This document shows positions 1 to 11,845 of a DNA stretch of 64,000 bases, piece by piece. A program made the translations under genes and the position numbers. The notes below the pieces were generated by a model. The model was not told the DNA's origin. It worked only from the letters and a program-made list of their open reading frames with translations, and searched no databases. Every line of letters begins with the position of its first letter. The stretch's first letter is position 1. The stretch lies in the NCBI GenBank assembly GCA_004154925.1, contig QJNS01000270.1, forward strand, positions 1 to 64,000, written 5' to 3'. The stretch comes from Monosporascus cannonballus. Lineage: Eukaryota; Ascomycota; Sordariomycetes; Xylariales.

Positions 1-90
1 TGGCGAAAAAGAACTTCTTAATATACATGCGAAGCTCGGGCTTTCTGATCAGCCGAGCCTGACCATGGGTGTAACACCCCGCCCCACTTC
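1..90. other. GC-balanced edge sequence, no gene
   Basis: This stretch has ordinary base composition, unlike the AT-rich sequence that follows. It contains short palindromic motifs: GGGTGTAACACCC at about 65-77 and an imperfect CTCGG..CCGAG stem at about 33-55. Similarity to the retroelement gag region of the other copies begins at about position 91, so this is probably a junction between the relic and different DNA. No reading frame is recognised. Confidence 0.5.
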
Positions 91-1260
91 ATTATCGCGT
101 TTAAAACCTTTTTTAGGAGTTCCCTTTAAGTTTTCCGGATTTTATTATTTTGCGGCTTTTTTATAGGTAAACCTTTTTTTAATTTTTATTCGAATTTGTT
201 AAACTTTATTTATATTTTTTTTGTTTAGCGTGTTAAGCTGCTGTATTTGTCGTTATTGCCGGCGTACTGTTCTTTCGAACTGGATTAGCTGTTTTTAATT
301 TTGTTATAAGTTTTTTCTTTATCGAATAAATTTTTTTATATTTGTAATTATATCCCATTATACGTCGTTTTAATTATCGTTTTAAAGCTTTTTTATAAAT
401 TAACGTGCTTTTTCCTTAATATCTTTTTTTCGTAAAGATTTATAATAAATACTAATTGAAAATTAAAATTTGTAATAACTCTTTAATAATATTTTTATTA
501 TATATTAAATTAACTCCTTTTTCGTTTGGTAATTATATTATTAATAATAATAAGAAGGGTTTTTTACGAACATTGCTTTTTTTAAACCAGGGTTTTATTT
601 CGGCTAATTATTAAATATTTCCAGGAGTTATAAATCGAAAATATTAATATTATTATTTATCGTTTTTATTATTTCCAGTACAATTTGGAAAATCGAATCT
701 TTTATAATACATACGAGTAATCCGTCCGTAAATATATTGTTTTTATTTTTCATAATTAGGATATTTTCGTCGTCGACAATATATGGTATATATTTTGCCG
801 TATCGATTAAATATTCCGGGACAGATTTTTTCTGTTTAATTCTGATATTTAAATAATTATTCGTATAATGCTTTTTATTATGTTCACGATATTTATTAAG
901 CCATTTTCCTAACTTTTCGTATTTTTTCGTTAAATTTCTTATTATAATAGCCTTTATTGGGTTTTTCGCTATAGAGAGCCCGGTATATACTTGGGCTGAA
1001 TTATATTAATAGATTTGTCTTTATCTTTTTTAATTTTTTCTCTATTATTCCTTAAGTAAAGGTTTTTAATTATTTTGACGAGGTTTTTTAAATGCCTTGT
1101 ATTACGCTGCCTTATGCCTTATCCTGTTATAATTAAAGTATTTGGTCTGGCTCTAGTTCTTTCTATAATTAACTCTTAGTTCTATGAGTCCTGGTTTTGT
1201 ACCGTAAAAAGTGTTATTACGTCGAAAAGCGCTTGTATCCGCCGTATATTAAGGTTTGCT
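91..1260 (-). pseudogene. Gag/protease-side relic of a family-1 Ty3/gypsy element
   Basis: This stretch aligns by eye with the gag regions of copy A (about 6,430-7,560), copy B (about 38,040-39,200) and copy D (about 53,460-54,600). A landmark TCGTCGTCGACAATATAT occurs near 765 and recurs near 7,115 and 38,715. Read on the minus strand, about 1,095-1,165 gives a decayed CCHC zinc knuckle: F-N and H-K-A-A are kept, and the Cys positions are Tyr or a stop, as expected when TGC/TGT becomes TAT. A zinc knuckle is the nucleic-acid-binding part of retrotransposon Gag. All frames carry stops, so nothing functional is made. The pol part of this copy would lie to the left, where it is cut off at about 91. 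Confidence 0.65.
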
Positions 1261-1946
1261 GTTATTTTTTTCTTTTCGTACTTTTAGTACGCCAGGTGTA
1301 TTATTAACCGTTAATCTTATTTATTATAACAATATAATCCGAAATATAATTACGCTAATCGAACTTTTACAAGTTTTTTTATATTTTTTTAGGCCGTTAA
1401 AAATTTTAATTATTAACATCTTTTTATTTTTAATTCAATTTAATTAATAATTAAAAAAACGTATTATGATAATTCGATATTATTTTATTTTATCATAATT
1501 ATTAAATTTATATTTTGACTTTTATTTTTTTAAGTATTATTTCGAAAACTTTCGTTAATATTTATTTAAATTATTCGTAATTATTATAAATATATATTAT
1601 TTCCGAATTTCGTTTATCGATTAACAAAGTAACGTGTTTTCTTATAGCGCGCTTAAATTAAATAATTATATATCATATCAATCGTTTAATTGCAAATTTA
1701 ATTCGTATAATAAACGTAATTAATCGAATAAGAAAATACCTAAAGTATATTCGGTATTAAATTAAGGATAATTATAACTTAATCGGAATTCCGTCTAAAA
1801 ATTCTGGCTTAAAAGATTTAACAATTCTTCCTAATTTTTTAATAAAATTTAACTAGATAACTTGATTTGTTCGAAAAGGTTTTCCGGTTTTAGGAGCATT
1901 TTTTCCCCTTAAGTTTCTTATAAGCAGCTTAAAAGGATATCGTAAG
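1261..1946. other. AT-rich RIP-like sequence, unassigned
   Basis: This stretch lies between the gag relic and the LTR of copy A. It no longer aligns clearly with copy A or B. It could be the fast-evolving N-terminal gag and leader of the left-hand element, or older DNA into which copy A inserted. The 63-codon plus-strand open stretch at 1,256-1,447 is Phe/Leu/Ile-rich low-complexity translation and is not a gene. Confidence 0.4.
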
Positions 1947-2353
1947 TGTGACGGCTAGGGGGTTTAATCAATTATTAAATCTTAGTCGTACGGGTTTATG
2001 CTGGCAGGAGTATCGTAGAAATTTAAGCAATAAATATAGTAATCGTATTACGTTTCGTAATTCCAAAAGTATTTTGGATAACGAATTATTATTGTAAGCT
2101 AAAGCTAATTAAATTATGGAAATAATAAGCGTATATATTTTGATTTTTTCGTCCTTATCGAGCCTGGCTTTATGGGCTTTACGATCGATCCTATCAAACC
2201 TGGCTTTATAAGCTTTACGATCGATTCTATCGAACCTGGCTTTATAGGCTTTACAATTAACCCTATCGAGCCATTACGTAACTCGACCCATATGGCTTAG
2301 TCATTTTACTGTTACGACCGTTTTTCGAGGTTATAACCTGTCGGATTATAATA
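1947..2353. repeat. Family-1 LTR (3' LTR of copy A)
   Basis: It begins TGTGACGG and ends in a decayed ..TTATAATA (CATAACA in clean copies). The first 200 bases match the LTRs at 33,306, 33,641, 39,948, 47,403, 49,065, 55,352 and 60,396. The middle (U3 in element orientation) is private to this copy and holds a 36-bp tandem repeat. The sequence just inside, starting at 2,354, is pyrimidine-rich on the plus strand, which makes it the polypurine tract of a minus-strand element. Confidence 0.85.
2156..2263. repeat. 36-bp tandem repeat, three units, in the U3 of the copy A LTR
   Basis: Units run 2,156-2,191, 2,192-2,227 and 2,228-2,263, with a partial fourth. Each contains CCTGGCTTTAT and GGCTTTAC or a one-base variant. 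No other LTR in the window has this repeat; other copies carry different repeats at the same place. Confidence 0.85.
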
Positions 2354-2524
2354 CGATTTTCTTTTTTTACAATTTTCGCCCCGAAAATCTTTTCTCTATA
2401 AATTTTCTCTTTGCCATCATATCGGGCCGTATTGAAAAACCGATTAACCGAAAAACAAAAAAACGAAATAACTTGCTTAAATTAATTATTTTTCGAACTG
2501 TAAATATGCCTTTTTATTTTTATT

Positions 2525-2981
2525 ATGCTTATTGCAGATTATTATTTTGTTATACTTTTTTATCGGATTTTTCCCGGTACGAAAAATATATATCGCGGAA
2601 TTAAGGTTTTTGTAACGTTAACGGTTTTTCCATTTTTTAATTTAAAAAGTTCGTTTTCAATTATTTTAAGGTTAAAATGGAATTTAAAAAAGCTAAAAAG
2701 AAAACGAAATAAGCGTAAGTTAAGGTTTGCCGTTTTCGAAAACAAAAAAAATTATCGGCCAATCGTATAATACGTATACTATTTCGTAGGCTTCGATCTC
2801 TGAAAAAATTAGATAAATTAGAACGTTAAAAAAACAGGCCTAATTATAAGCCGCTCAGGCCATACCGGCAAAGGCCGCTCAGGCCATATCGGCAAAGGCC
2901 GCTCAGGTCATATCGGCAAAGGCCGTAGCCCCTTTTAACTGGTCTAACCTTAAATCTATCGATTGGTCGTTTTTCGATTAG
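2525..2981 (+). pseudogene. Copy A antisense accessory frame (relic)
   Basis: This frame is on the opposite strand to gag-pol, between the 3' LTR and the chromodomain. The first part (2,525-2,770) is an open stretch of 81 codons whose middle is Lys/Arg-rich. The last part (about 2,851-2,981) reads as three copies of A-Q-A-I-S-A-K-A, then P-F-N-W-S and D-W-S-F-F-D, then a stop at 2,979-2,981. The F-N/D-W-S end recurs in copy B and, on the minus strand, in copy E. Between 2,771 and 2,850 the frame is broken. The function is unknown. Confidence 0.6.
2851..2922 (+). repeat. 24-bp tandem repeat, three units, GC-rich
   Basis: Three near-identical 24-bp units (2,851-2,874, 2,875-2,898, 2,899-2,922), each with GCTCAGG(C/T)CATA and GGCAAAGG. 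In the plus-strand frame each unit encodes an eight-residue Ala/Gln/Lys-rich helix-forming repeat. The units are almost free of RIP although flanked by heavily mutated sequence. Confidence 0.85.
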
Positions 2982-4868
2982 GGAACTTTTAACCCTGCTG
3001 ACCTCGGCATTACTAGTAAAAATTTCTTAATAAATGCTAGGCGCTAATAAGATTTTTGGCGAGTTCCTAGGTGTTTTCGAAATCTGGATACTTTTACCAC
3101 TTAATTAAGTATTAGGTAAATTTATTTTGTTTCCGTATATCGAAAATTTTCTTCATTTCGTATATTTTTTCGTTTTTTATTTTCATATCGTCTTATACCG
3201 TATGCCCTTTAATTATATCCGTTATTAATTCGAATAAGAAAATATGAAAAATTAGATAAAGTTTAACTTTTAGTGGAAATTCCAATTAATAATTATTTTC
3301 TAAGATTTTCTTGGTAATTTTGTATGGACCGATATACTTGAAATCGAGTTTTTTGCTAGGTCGCTTTGTTTGAATGTTTTTTGTGGTAAAGAAAACCATT
3401 TTCCCTTTTTCGAAAATTAATCTTTTTAATTTTTTTTAGTTATAGTATTTACTTATTTAATTTTATGTGAATTCCAGTTATTTGTTTATATTTTGATATA
3501 ACTATCGTAATTATTTTAACGTAAAAATTATTTTGATATTAATTAGATTATCGTCGCATAATTTTCTATAAATCTCTAAAATAAAACCAAAATTTGCATT
3601 TATTAATATCATTTTAACGTTTTTATCATAACTAATTTTATAAATTAATTATACGATAAATAATTTTGTAACCCAGTTATTTTGTTCGTAATTAATATAA
3701 TATCGAAAATAAATTTTTAAGGTTTAGTTCGTTTATTTTATTTATTTATTTGTTTATAATTTAAATGCGTTAGATGATTTGTGATTTAAGCCGATCTATG
3801 CTATAAGGTCTTACCAAAATTTAAATACAAATATTAATTTTTTATTTAAAACAATTTCTATTAATAATCCGTATATATTAAAAAATATATCTAAAGAAAA
3901 TATATACCAGTTATTCGGCGTTTATATTCTTACAATATGGTAAAAAATCAGAGAATTTCGTAAATCGGTCGATAATTACGAAAGTGTTATCTTAATATAT
4001 TTCTGTAATTAGATATTTTAATATAAAAAATTTAGTAATAAAGTTAAATATAATTAAATACTATGGTCGCTTTGCGATTACTAATAGCTGTAGTTTTTCG
4101 TATGGCTTATGTCGTCGTGCCTTTGTTTTGGCGCAAATATTATATTACCGTATAATTTTTTGTACGGTTAATTTTATTTTAAAAAAGAAATATATATATC
4201 GAAATTGTTTAAGGTTTTGTAAATCCTTGGATATTCGTATAACTAATGTTCGTATATTTTTCGTACTAAATCTTTTTAATGTTTTTTTGGAACCTGTATT
4301 TTATCCGTTTTTTTAGTTTTTTAAGAAATGGTTATTATATTACTGGATTTCTTAATATATATTAAAAGGTATTACCCGGATTGCCGCAATTTATTGCGGG
4401 CGTAAATATCCTTTTATAATAATATCATAAATTATATGGCTAATTTTGACTAATTTATTTTCGAAATTTGGTTATTTACTTAAAATATTTACTTTATCAT
4501 TCTTTAATTTTTTTTTATAAATAATCACGAAATCAAAGTTCGCTAATTCTTTTGCGTATCGAAATTATCGTTCTATAAATTCTTTAGTCGTAATAAATCG
4601 GGTAAAATTTTAATAATCCGTATAAACCTTAACTTAATATAAACTTCCCTTTAAGAAATGTCTAAACTTTCGAAATACCATAATAATAACCATAAATTCC
4701 TTATTTGGAATACCGTAATTAAATTTGGTTCTTTTCACCTTATATCAAAAAATACAATAAGGTGCAATTTGCCTTAATTATTTCGTTATTCCATTATTAC
4801 GCCTAACGCATAATCCGAAATATCGGGTTTTAACTTAATAAAGCGGTTTAAATCGTACATAATTAATA

Positions 4869-5135
4869 TTAATTCGTTAATAATCGCATCCTTAATATCT
4901 TAAAATATTTTTTCGTATATAACGTCCATTTAAATTCTTTTGTTTTCGTAAAATTCGTTAGGGATATAATTATTTTATTACAATTTCCAATAAACTTCCT
5001 ACAGTAATTGGCGAATCCAAGGAATGCCTGTACCTCTTTAATTATCGTTAATATCTGTTGTTTTGTAATTATAACGATTTTCTTAAAGTTTATCCTAATA
5101 TATCCTAGGGTAATAATATATTCCAAATATTCCAT
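4869..5135 (-). pseudogene. Reverse transcriptase fragment of copy A
   Basis: This 88-codon open stretch carries the conserved Ty3/gypsy segment after the RT active site: M-E-Y-L-E-Y-I-I, then I-K-E-V-Q-A-F-L-G-F-A-N-Y-C-R-K-F-I and F-K-W-T. The active site is just upstream at about 5,245-5,285, where the YLDD box reads Y-F-D-N. The enzyme would copy the element RNA into DNA in virus-like particles. Stops on both sides and the changed active site show it is dead. Confidence 0.85.
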
Positions 5136-8100
5136 TTCCTATATATGAAATTAATTCTTTTTTGCGTTAATAAGTAACCTTAGATTCTATAAAACTTAAA
5201 AAACTTTATAAACTTATTTTATATGGATTCTTTTTATTTCCGAAAAATAAGAATATTGTCGAAATAACAAATGACAAAAATATCAAAATATTTTCGTAAT
5301 ACATAATATACCATCCATTAAAAAATATTAATACGTTCGTAAATCCTATTAATATAATTAAATATTCGAATAATTTATATTTCGTCCTAAAGGTTATTTT
5401 CTATTCGTATCCTTTTTTAATCCTAATAAAATTATATCTATTTTTAAAATCGAACGTTATAAATTATTTAGTTCCGTAAAATCGATCTTTTATTTTTGTA
5501 ATCAAAAGTAATAATATTTATTTCTTAATAATAATATCGTAAAGCTTCCGATAATTAATTACAAATCGCAATTTTTTAATTTTTTTTAGTACGAAAAACA
5601 TAAGCTATTTTATTGGTGACTTCGAAAGTAGAATTTATTCTTTCTGTAACCGATTCTCCCGGTATTCTTTAAGAATATATAATTCGTCGCCGTTAATATT
5701 ATAAATAAGGTAAAACTTTATCGAAAATCCTTCTTTAAAGACTATCTCATAGTCTTATTCGTTATATTCTAATAATTTCGTATCAAGCTCCTTTTTGAAA
5801 AGTTGCTCATATTTATAATATTATAATAACATATTAATCAAAATTCTTAACTTTTAGAGCTATTATTTTAAATTATTGTTTATTTATTTTAATTTCGCTT
5901 TAATAATAATAACAATAAGTCGTATTTTTCTTTAATGCCTATTTTTCTTTTATATTTTATCCCTTTACGTAATAAGATTTCTGTCGTATCTTTATATTTG
6001 ATTTTGTTGCTATTATCGATCGAATATTAAGATCTTAAGTTTTTTTTTATTTGTTAATAAGATATAAAATAAACCATATTTAGCTAATTTTTCTATTAAT
6101 CAAAATTCCGTACTAGCATATCCATAGTAATTCTAAAATCATATCGTAATTTCCGAATAGAACGATATTAAAATTAACTATTTGATATCATCCTTAAACA
6201 AAAATTTCGAAATAATTAATTTCGCATATAAATTTCCCGTTATCGTCAGCAAATTTCTAATTTTCGACATTCGTCGCTATATGAGGTTTTAACTTATATC
6301 TCCATAATAATGTAAGCTTATTAATTATATTTAGTATAATATAATTCCCGCCCAAAGCTCCGTAATCCATTATTACGGTATACTAATACGTTCCGATTCG
6401 TATATCCAAAATAATAAGGTTATTAACGTTTCTTATTGTTATGTTTAAAGCCTTTCGTAAAAATTTTCTTTAATTTTTTTGGATTTCGTTATCCTATAGC
6501 TTTTTTATAAATAACCTTTTTCTTTTAACTTCTGTTCGATAAATTCGAACTTTATCTATATTTTTTTCGTTTAACGCGTTAAGCTATTATATTTATCGTT
6601 ATTGCCGACGTATTACTTTTTGAATTATATTAATTATTTTTAATTTTGGTACAATTTCTTTTCTTATCGATTAAATTGTTTTTTATATTAATAACTGTAT
6701 CCCATTATGCGTCGTCCTAACTATCGTTCCAAAATTCGAGTATAAACTAACGTATCTTTTTAATGGCCTTTTTTTCGTAAAGGTTTGTAATAAATACCAA
6801 TTAAAAATAAAGTTCCGTAATAATTTTCTAGTAGTATTTTTCCATTATATGCTGGATCAACTTTGTTTCCGTTTAGTAATTATACTATTAATAATAATAA
6901 AAAAAGGGTTTTTGCGGGCATTATTTTCCTTTAGACCAGTTTTTTACTTCGGCTAACTATTAAATATTTTTTAGGGCTATGAATCGAAAATATCGATACT
7001 ATTATTTATTATCCTTATTATCTCCGGTACGATTTGGAAAATTAAATCTTTTATAATATATGCAGATAGTTCGTTCGTAAATATATTATTTTTATTCTTC
7101 GTAAGCGAGATATTCTTGTCGTCGACAATATATAACGTACATTTTGCCGTATCGATCTGGGATTCTAGGATAGACTTTTTCTGTTTATTTCTGATATTTG
7201 CGTAATTATCCTCATAATGTTTCTTGTTATGTTTATAATACCTGCTAAATTAGTTTTTTAGTTCTTTGTATTTTTCGTCGGATTTCTTATGGTAATGGTC
7301 TTTGTTACACCTTTTGCCATAAAAGACCTAATATATATTTAGACTAAATTATATTAATGGATTTGCTTTTCTCCTTTTAATTTTCTTTGCATTATCCCTT
7401 AGGTGTTGGTTTCCAGTTATCTTAACGGAGCTTTTTAAGTGCTTTATAGCATTTAATTTAACTCTAAAGTTTTTTATAAGTAATTCCTAATTCCATAAAT
7501 CCTAATTCTATGCCGTAAGAAATATTATTACGTCGAAAAACGTTAATATTGGCTATATATCAGGATTTGTTATAAATTAAAAATACTTTTTATAATTTAA
7601 TTCTGGTTTTTCGAATTTCTTTTTATAAATTTCGGCATAAAAAATACTTTAACTTATTTTAATATTATATTAATTATATAATAATTAACCTTTATGGTAA
7701 ATACGTTATAATTTACTTTAATAATATTTTAATTTATAACAAAAGCAAAAGAAGTATAAAGATTATATATATGAAGAAATTAATCGTTTTATAAATACGG
7801 GATTAACGATTAATATTTGGAAATATAAGTTTAATATAACGAAAATACGTTATTTCGGTTTGATAATTTTTATTAATAATATTGTTATAAACCCTTAAAA
7901 AATTAGTGTTATTTAATCATAAATAATTACCGGAATATTACGAAAATTATAACGTTTTTTCGGTTTTGCAAAGTTTTACCGGCGATTTATAAAAGGTTTT
8001 TCGTTAATTACAAAAACTTTAATAGTTTTAATAAATAAGTCGAAATAAAGGGATTTTTTAACGGAAAATACTGTAACGGCCTTTTAACATTTTAAAAAAA

Positions 8101-8991
8101 AAATTTTTTACAATACCGGTTTTATTATATTATAACCTTTGGTATAAGGTAATTTTAAAAAACCGATATTTCAATTAAGCGTTAAAAGGAACATTTTTAT
8201 AATAGGATATATTAAGCGCTTTACCGCTTATTACTTTTTTTAGCAAAATATAATTTAATAAAATATAATTACGAGATTTATAACAAAAAAATATTAATTA
8301 TTATTAAAACTTTCGAAAAATAACGTCCGGAATTATAAAGGGCCGAAAACTTGGTATAAGTTATTAGCGATTATAAACGTTTATAATATTTCGTTATTAA
8401 AAAGTTTTTAAATTAATACCAAATACGTTAATCAGAATTTTTTAACGATTTCCGGTTTTAAAAAATTTATAAGTTAAGGAAAAAGGTTACGGTCCCGGAT
8501 ATATTATTATTCCAGCCCAGTATTTAACCGGCGGACCGCCATAATACGATAAACAATAAAGTAATATACCGATATCGAACGATATTCTTTTTGAATAATA
8601 AAAACCCTTTTTAAAATATACGTTATAAATATTAACCAGCCGATAAACGTATTAATCGATAACGCTTATAAATCGTTTATATTAATCAGTAGTATTTTGG
8701 AGGTACTTACGGACTTAATTTATAAATAATTTAAATTAAATATCCGTAAAACGTTTAAAGTTACAAGAGCCCATTATAAGGCAGTATAAAAATATATTTA
8801 TATTAAATAACGAAATGTTAAAATTATAAATATTATATCGTAATTATAAAATATCGTTTACGGATTATTTACGGCGTTTTAAAATATACGATTTATTATA
8901 ACGAAATTATTATTAATTACGTTTATTACGGAGCGTAATTACGTTCGTATAAAGTTGTTATTTTTGCTGCCGTATTAAGGCGTTCAAAATT

Positions 8992-9258
8992 TTGCCGACC
9001 GGTTTTTTCGATATTTTACCCGTCCAGTTCCGTTTATGGAATAATATTTTCGTAAATTACGTTAATTTTTTTCCCCCTTATAAAACTTTCGGGTATATTT
9101 ACGAATACGTTTTTATAATAATTAATAAATTTACGAAAATACGTTATTTTATTACCGTTATAAATATATTCGTAATTATTTTTATTAATTCATTTTTTTT
9201 AAATATAAATCGCTTATATAGTACCTTAGCCATAGGTATATTGGATCGCGGCATATAA
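8992..9258 (+). pseudogene. Integrase core fragment, second gypsy family
   Basis: An 88-codon stop-free stretch. It contains P-V-Q-F-R-L-W-N, then the F-I-I-I-N-K-F-T-K-I-R-Y-F-I block typical of the retroviral-type integrase catalytic core (usually V-D-R-F-T-K), and ends near L-D-R-G-I, which matches the S-D-R-G block holding the second catalytic Asp. The first catalytic Asp is in the I-F-V-N-Y segment, where Asn replaces it, as a G-to-A change would do. It would insert the element DNA into the genome; here it is broken. Confidence 0.75.
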
Positions 9259-10682
9259 TTCATTTTAAAGTTTTAAAAAAAGTTAAGTTAATATTTAAGT
9301 ATTACGTTTTGCGTTTCGATAATTTATTATTTTTAAAGTAATAAGTAAACGGAAATCGTTAATACGGCGATAAAATAATATTTATAAGGTTATTATTTAT
9401 TTTATTAAAACGATTACATAAATTAATTTGTTTTGGTCGAATTTATTAATAATAATTATGTATCCGAAATTACTGGCCTTTGGCCGTTTTTTTGTTAATT
9501 ATAATTTTTATTTCATTATAAATAGAGAGCAGTAATAACCTTTTGAAATTCCTAAAATGCTTACGTCATAAAAAGGGTATACCAAAACGATAAATTACGC
9601 GGATAAATTAAAACGAATTTTAAAAAATTTAAAGTATTAATAACGGACACCCAAAATCGGTATACGGAATAAATTAATTAATACCGTAATAATACCTGTA
9701 CGTTCGTAAAAGGAAACCTGGTTTAAATTAACATATATTATATAAAATTAAAACGGCTTACCGATCAACTTAATAATAAATAAGTAAGCCGTTTTATTAT
9801 TATTAAAATATATTTTTGTACCGTAACCGTAAAAGTAGTAACATAATATACATTATTTTTAGTTTTTTACATTTTCTTAATTTAACGTTATAAATTAAAC
9901 TTTTTGTGGCAAAAAGTAATAAACGAAAAATAAGATATTTAGGCCGAAAGCTTTATCATTCCGAATACGGATAATATAAAAAATATTAAATAGTATTTTG
10001 AAAAAAGATTAAATTTTAGGAATATTAAATACGGTTTTTAATATAAGGTTAAGTAACCGTAATTATATTACCTTATTTAAGAACTAATTACTAATTTTAA
10101 AAAATAATCTTAATAAATTTAGGCCACCCGATTAATACTAAATATTACTAAAATAATAATAGAAAATAATGCAAAACGTATACAAAAAGAAATTTATTAA
10201 GCCGACGTCACGGTAACTTTATAATAAAACTTATATTATATTAACATTAATAACAATTAGTATTAATTTTATTAACGCCATAAATAACCGAATTACGAAA
10301 TTTAACGGTTAAATAATAGTACGTTATTATAATAATTGCGTAATATAAGATAACTTAACCCTAAAAAAAATACGGTATTACGATAATAATATAACGATTA
10401 GAAATTATGAAAACGTAAAAGGAATGTTATAATATTAACGTCCGCCTGGCCGGAACTTAAAGTTATAAAGGTAATAATATATATTTTATTACGAAAAACG
10501 CGCTTAATTAACGTTTATAATTAATATTTTTCGTTATTAGTAACTAAATAATATTCGATTGTTTTTTTAAACAGCAATTTGGACGTCGTTTTATTATTAT
10601 AAAGTTAATATTATGTTATTACGGAATATACGTTTCGGTATATTTACGGTATTATCTGTAAAACGGAAGTTATAAACTTATA

Positions 10683-10973
10683 TTAAGACCTGCCGGGTAG
10701 TAACTTATGCGAAATAATTAATTTTGCTTTTTTATAAAGAATTTTAAAAGCGTAATTATAATTAGAGAATAATATTAATCTTTTTTTTGCGTCCGTTATA
10801 CCAAACGTAATACGGTAAATTTTTTCGGCAGTTTCGAAAACGGTATAAAGTCGAAATACCGCCTTATAAAGTTCCCGACGAAAACCGTTAAGGTACGCGT
10901 ACGTTTTATTTTCGTTGTCGTCGAAAATCGTTTCGTTATTATCGTTACGGTTAACGTCGAAATAGAAACCCAC
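10683..10973 (-). CDS. Unrecognised 96-codon open frame inside the 3' region of the second gypsy family
   Basis: A stop-free frame on the strand opposite to pol, between integrase and the 3' LTR. It has a Tyr- and Lys-rich charged composition and no recognised domain. In sequence this AT-rich, a 96-codon opening may be chance, but its place matches that of the antisense accessory frame of family 1. The plus strand is also fairly open here. The start codon is uncertain. Confidence 0.2.
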   Translation of the reverse strand: MGFYFDVNRNDNNETIFDDNENKTYAYLNGFRRELYKAVFRLYTVFETAEKIYRITFGITDAKKRLILFSNYNYAFKILYKKAKLIISHKLLPGRS

Positions 10974-11695
10974 CTAATAGAAAAAGGTATTTAAATTTAG
11001 AGAATCGCTTTAAGCGTTTTCCGCCGATTATATGTTAAGAAATTAATATAATAATAATATCCCGTAAACGCGATATTAATATTACGATATATATAATTTA
11101 TTAATTAACATGTTTTTCGGCGTTTAATGCAAAATAAATATTTTGCCGTTACGATTAATACGTGACGGTAACAGAAAAAGCTTTTTTTTAATATTAGGCT
11201 TATAATTAAAAAGAATATATTTAAAATATATTATGTATGGCCGTTTTATATGGACGTACGCTATATAAGTATTATAAGGCTAAGAAAGTATCGTTACGGC
11301 GACGAAAAAAAGTTACAAAATGGGGAATAAAAGGGCGTCGTAAAAAGAATGGAAAAATACGGAATAAAAATTAGAGGAAAATCTGGTATTTATATCGCGA
11401 AAGCGGTAAAGGCGGATATACGGCAAAATTCAGTCGGGTTAATAATATTTCGTACGATGACATTATTGTTTTCATATCGGAATTGGCGTTATGCCTTTTT
11501 TATACGGTATCCCGTTATCCGGTTATTGGCGCGGCCTTATTTCGGCTATATTGCGCGTACGCCATATTAACGTTACGACGTTTTGCGATACTTAATACGT
11601 TATCAGTTAGTTAAAGTTCGAATCCGGGAAAAATATTTATGTTTTTTATTTTTTTTATGCAGTTAGAGATAATTGCCTTAAGAAAGGAAGGTTAT

Positions 11696-11843
11696 TGTTA
11701 TGGCATTAACAAAGCGGCTTAATTAAGCCGCCGTTTCGTTATATATATGCAAGCGCTGCGCGTTTTCTAAATAACTTTCTTTTTTTTCTCGTGTAATAAT
11801 AGAATATCTTCCAGAAACCCAAGAGACGTACAGCGTCGTGATA
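11696..11843. repeat. Short LTR (about 148 bp), family 2, copy a
   Basis: It begins TGTTATGG and ends CGTCGTGATA, and pairs with the cleaner copy at 13,413-13,562 (TGTTACGG ... CGCCGTGACA). Shared blocks include AAGCCGCCGTTTCG and AGAGACGTACAGCG. A G+C-rich palindrome, GCGGCTTAATTAAGCCGC, lies near the start. No exact target duplication is visible (GTTAT and CTTAT flank it). Confidence 0.75.
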
Positions 11844-11845
11844 CT

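Larger units (their letters stand above)
1947..7575 (-). mobile_element. Copy A: RIP-decayed Ty3/gypsy chromovirus, 5' end missing
   Basis: A minus-strand LTR retrotransposon with its 3' LTR on the left (1,947-2,353). Reading leftwards, the order is gag (about 6,430-7,575), protease, reverse transcriptase/RNase H (about 4,600-5,900), integrase, and a C-terminal chromodomain (about 3,010-3,190), followed by an antisense accessory frame and a polypurine tract next to the LTR. The minus-strand translation at 3,340-3,380 keeps L-D-F-K-Y-I-G-P-Y, and the chromodomain keeps Y-L-I-K-W and Y-P-D-F-E-N-T, both diagnostic of the chromovirus integrase end. The gag end and right LTR are lost at about 7,575, where plus-strand sequence of a second element begins. 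Confidence 0.85.
7576..11695 (+). mobile_element. Second Ty3/gypsy family: pol and 3' region, plus strand
   Basis: The plus-strand translation from about 7,680 reads as RT from the active site onward: I-N-N-I-L-I-Y (from I-D-D-I-L-I-Y) near 7,725, then F-F-G-F-A-K-F-Y-R-R-F-I-K-G near 7,960, followed by RNase H and then integrase. From about 9,900 to 10,170 the end of pol fades out. From 10,180 to 11,690 I see no recognisable domain, only the two open stretches at 10,683-10,973 (minus) and 11,349-11,570 (plus, 73 codons, unrecognised). The 5' half (LTR, gag, protease, RT palm) is absent. The short LTR at 11,696 is probably its 3' LTR. Confidence 0.75.

Noticed and set aside
1261..2353. A tandem pair of elements sharing one LTR (1,947-2,353)
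   Set aside because: The sequence left of this LTR lacks the TTTGTAACG leader found beside the 5' LTRs of copies B and D, so it does not look like the 5' LTR of the left relic.
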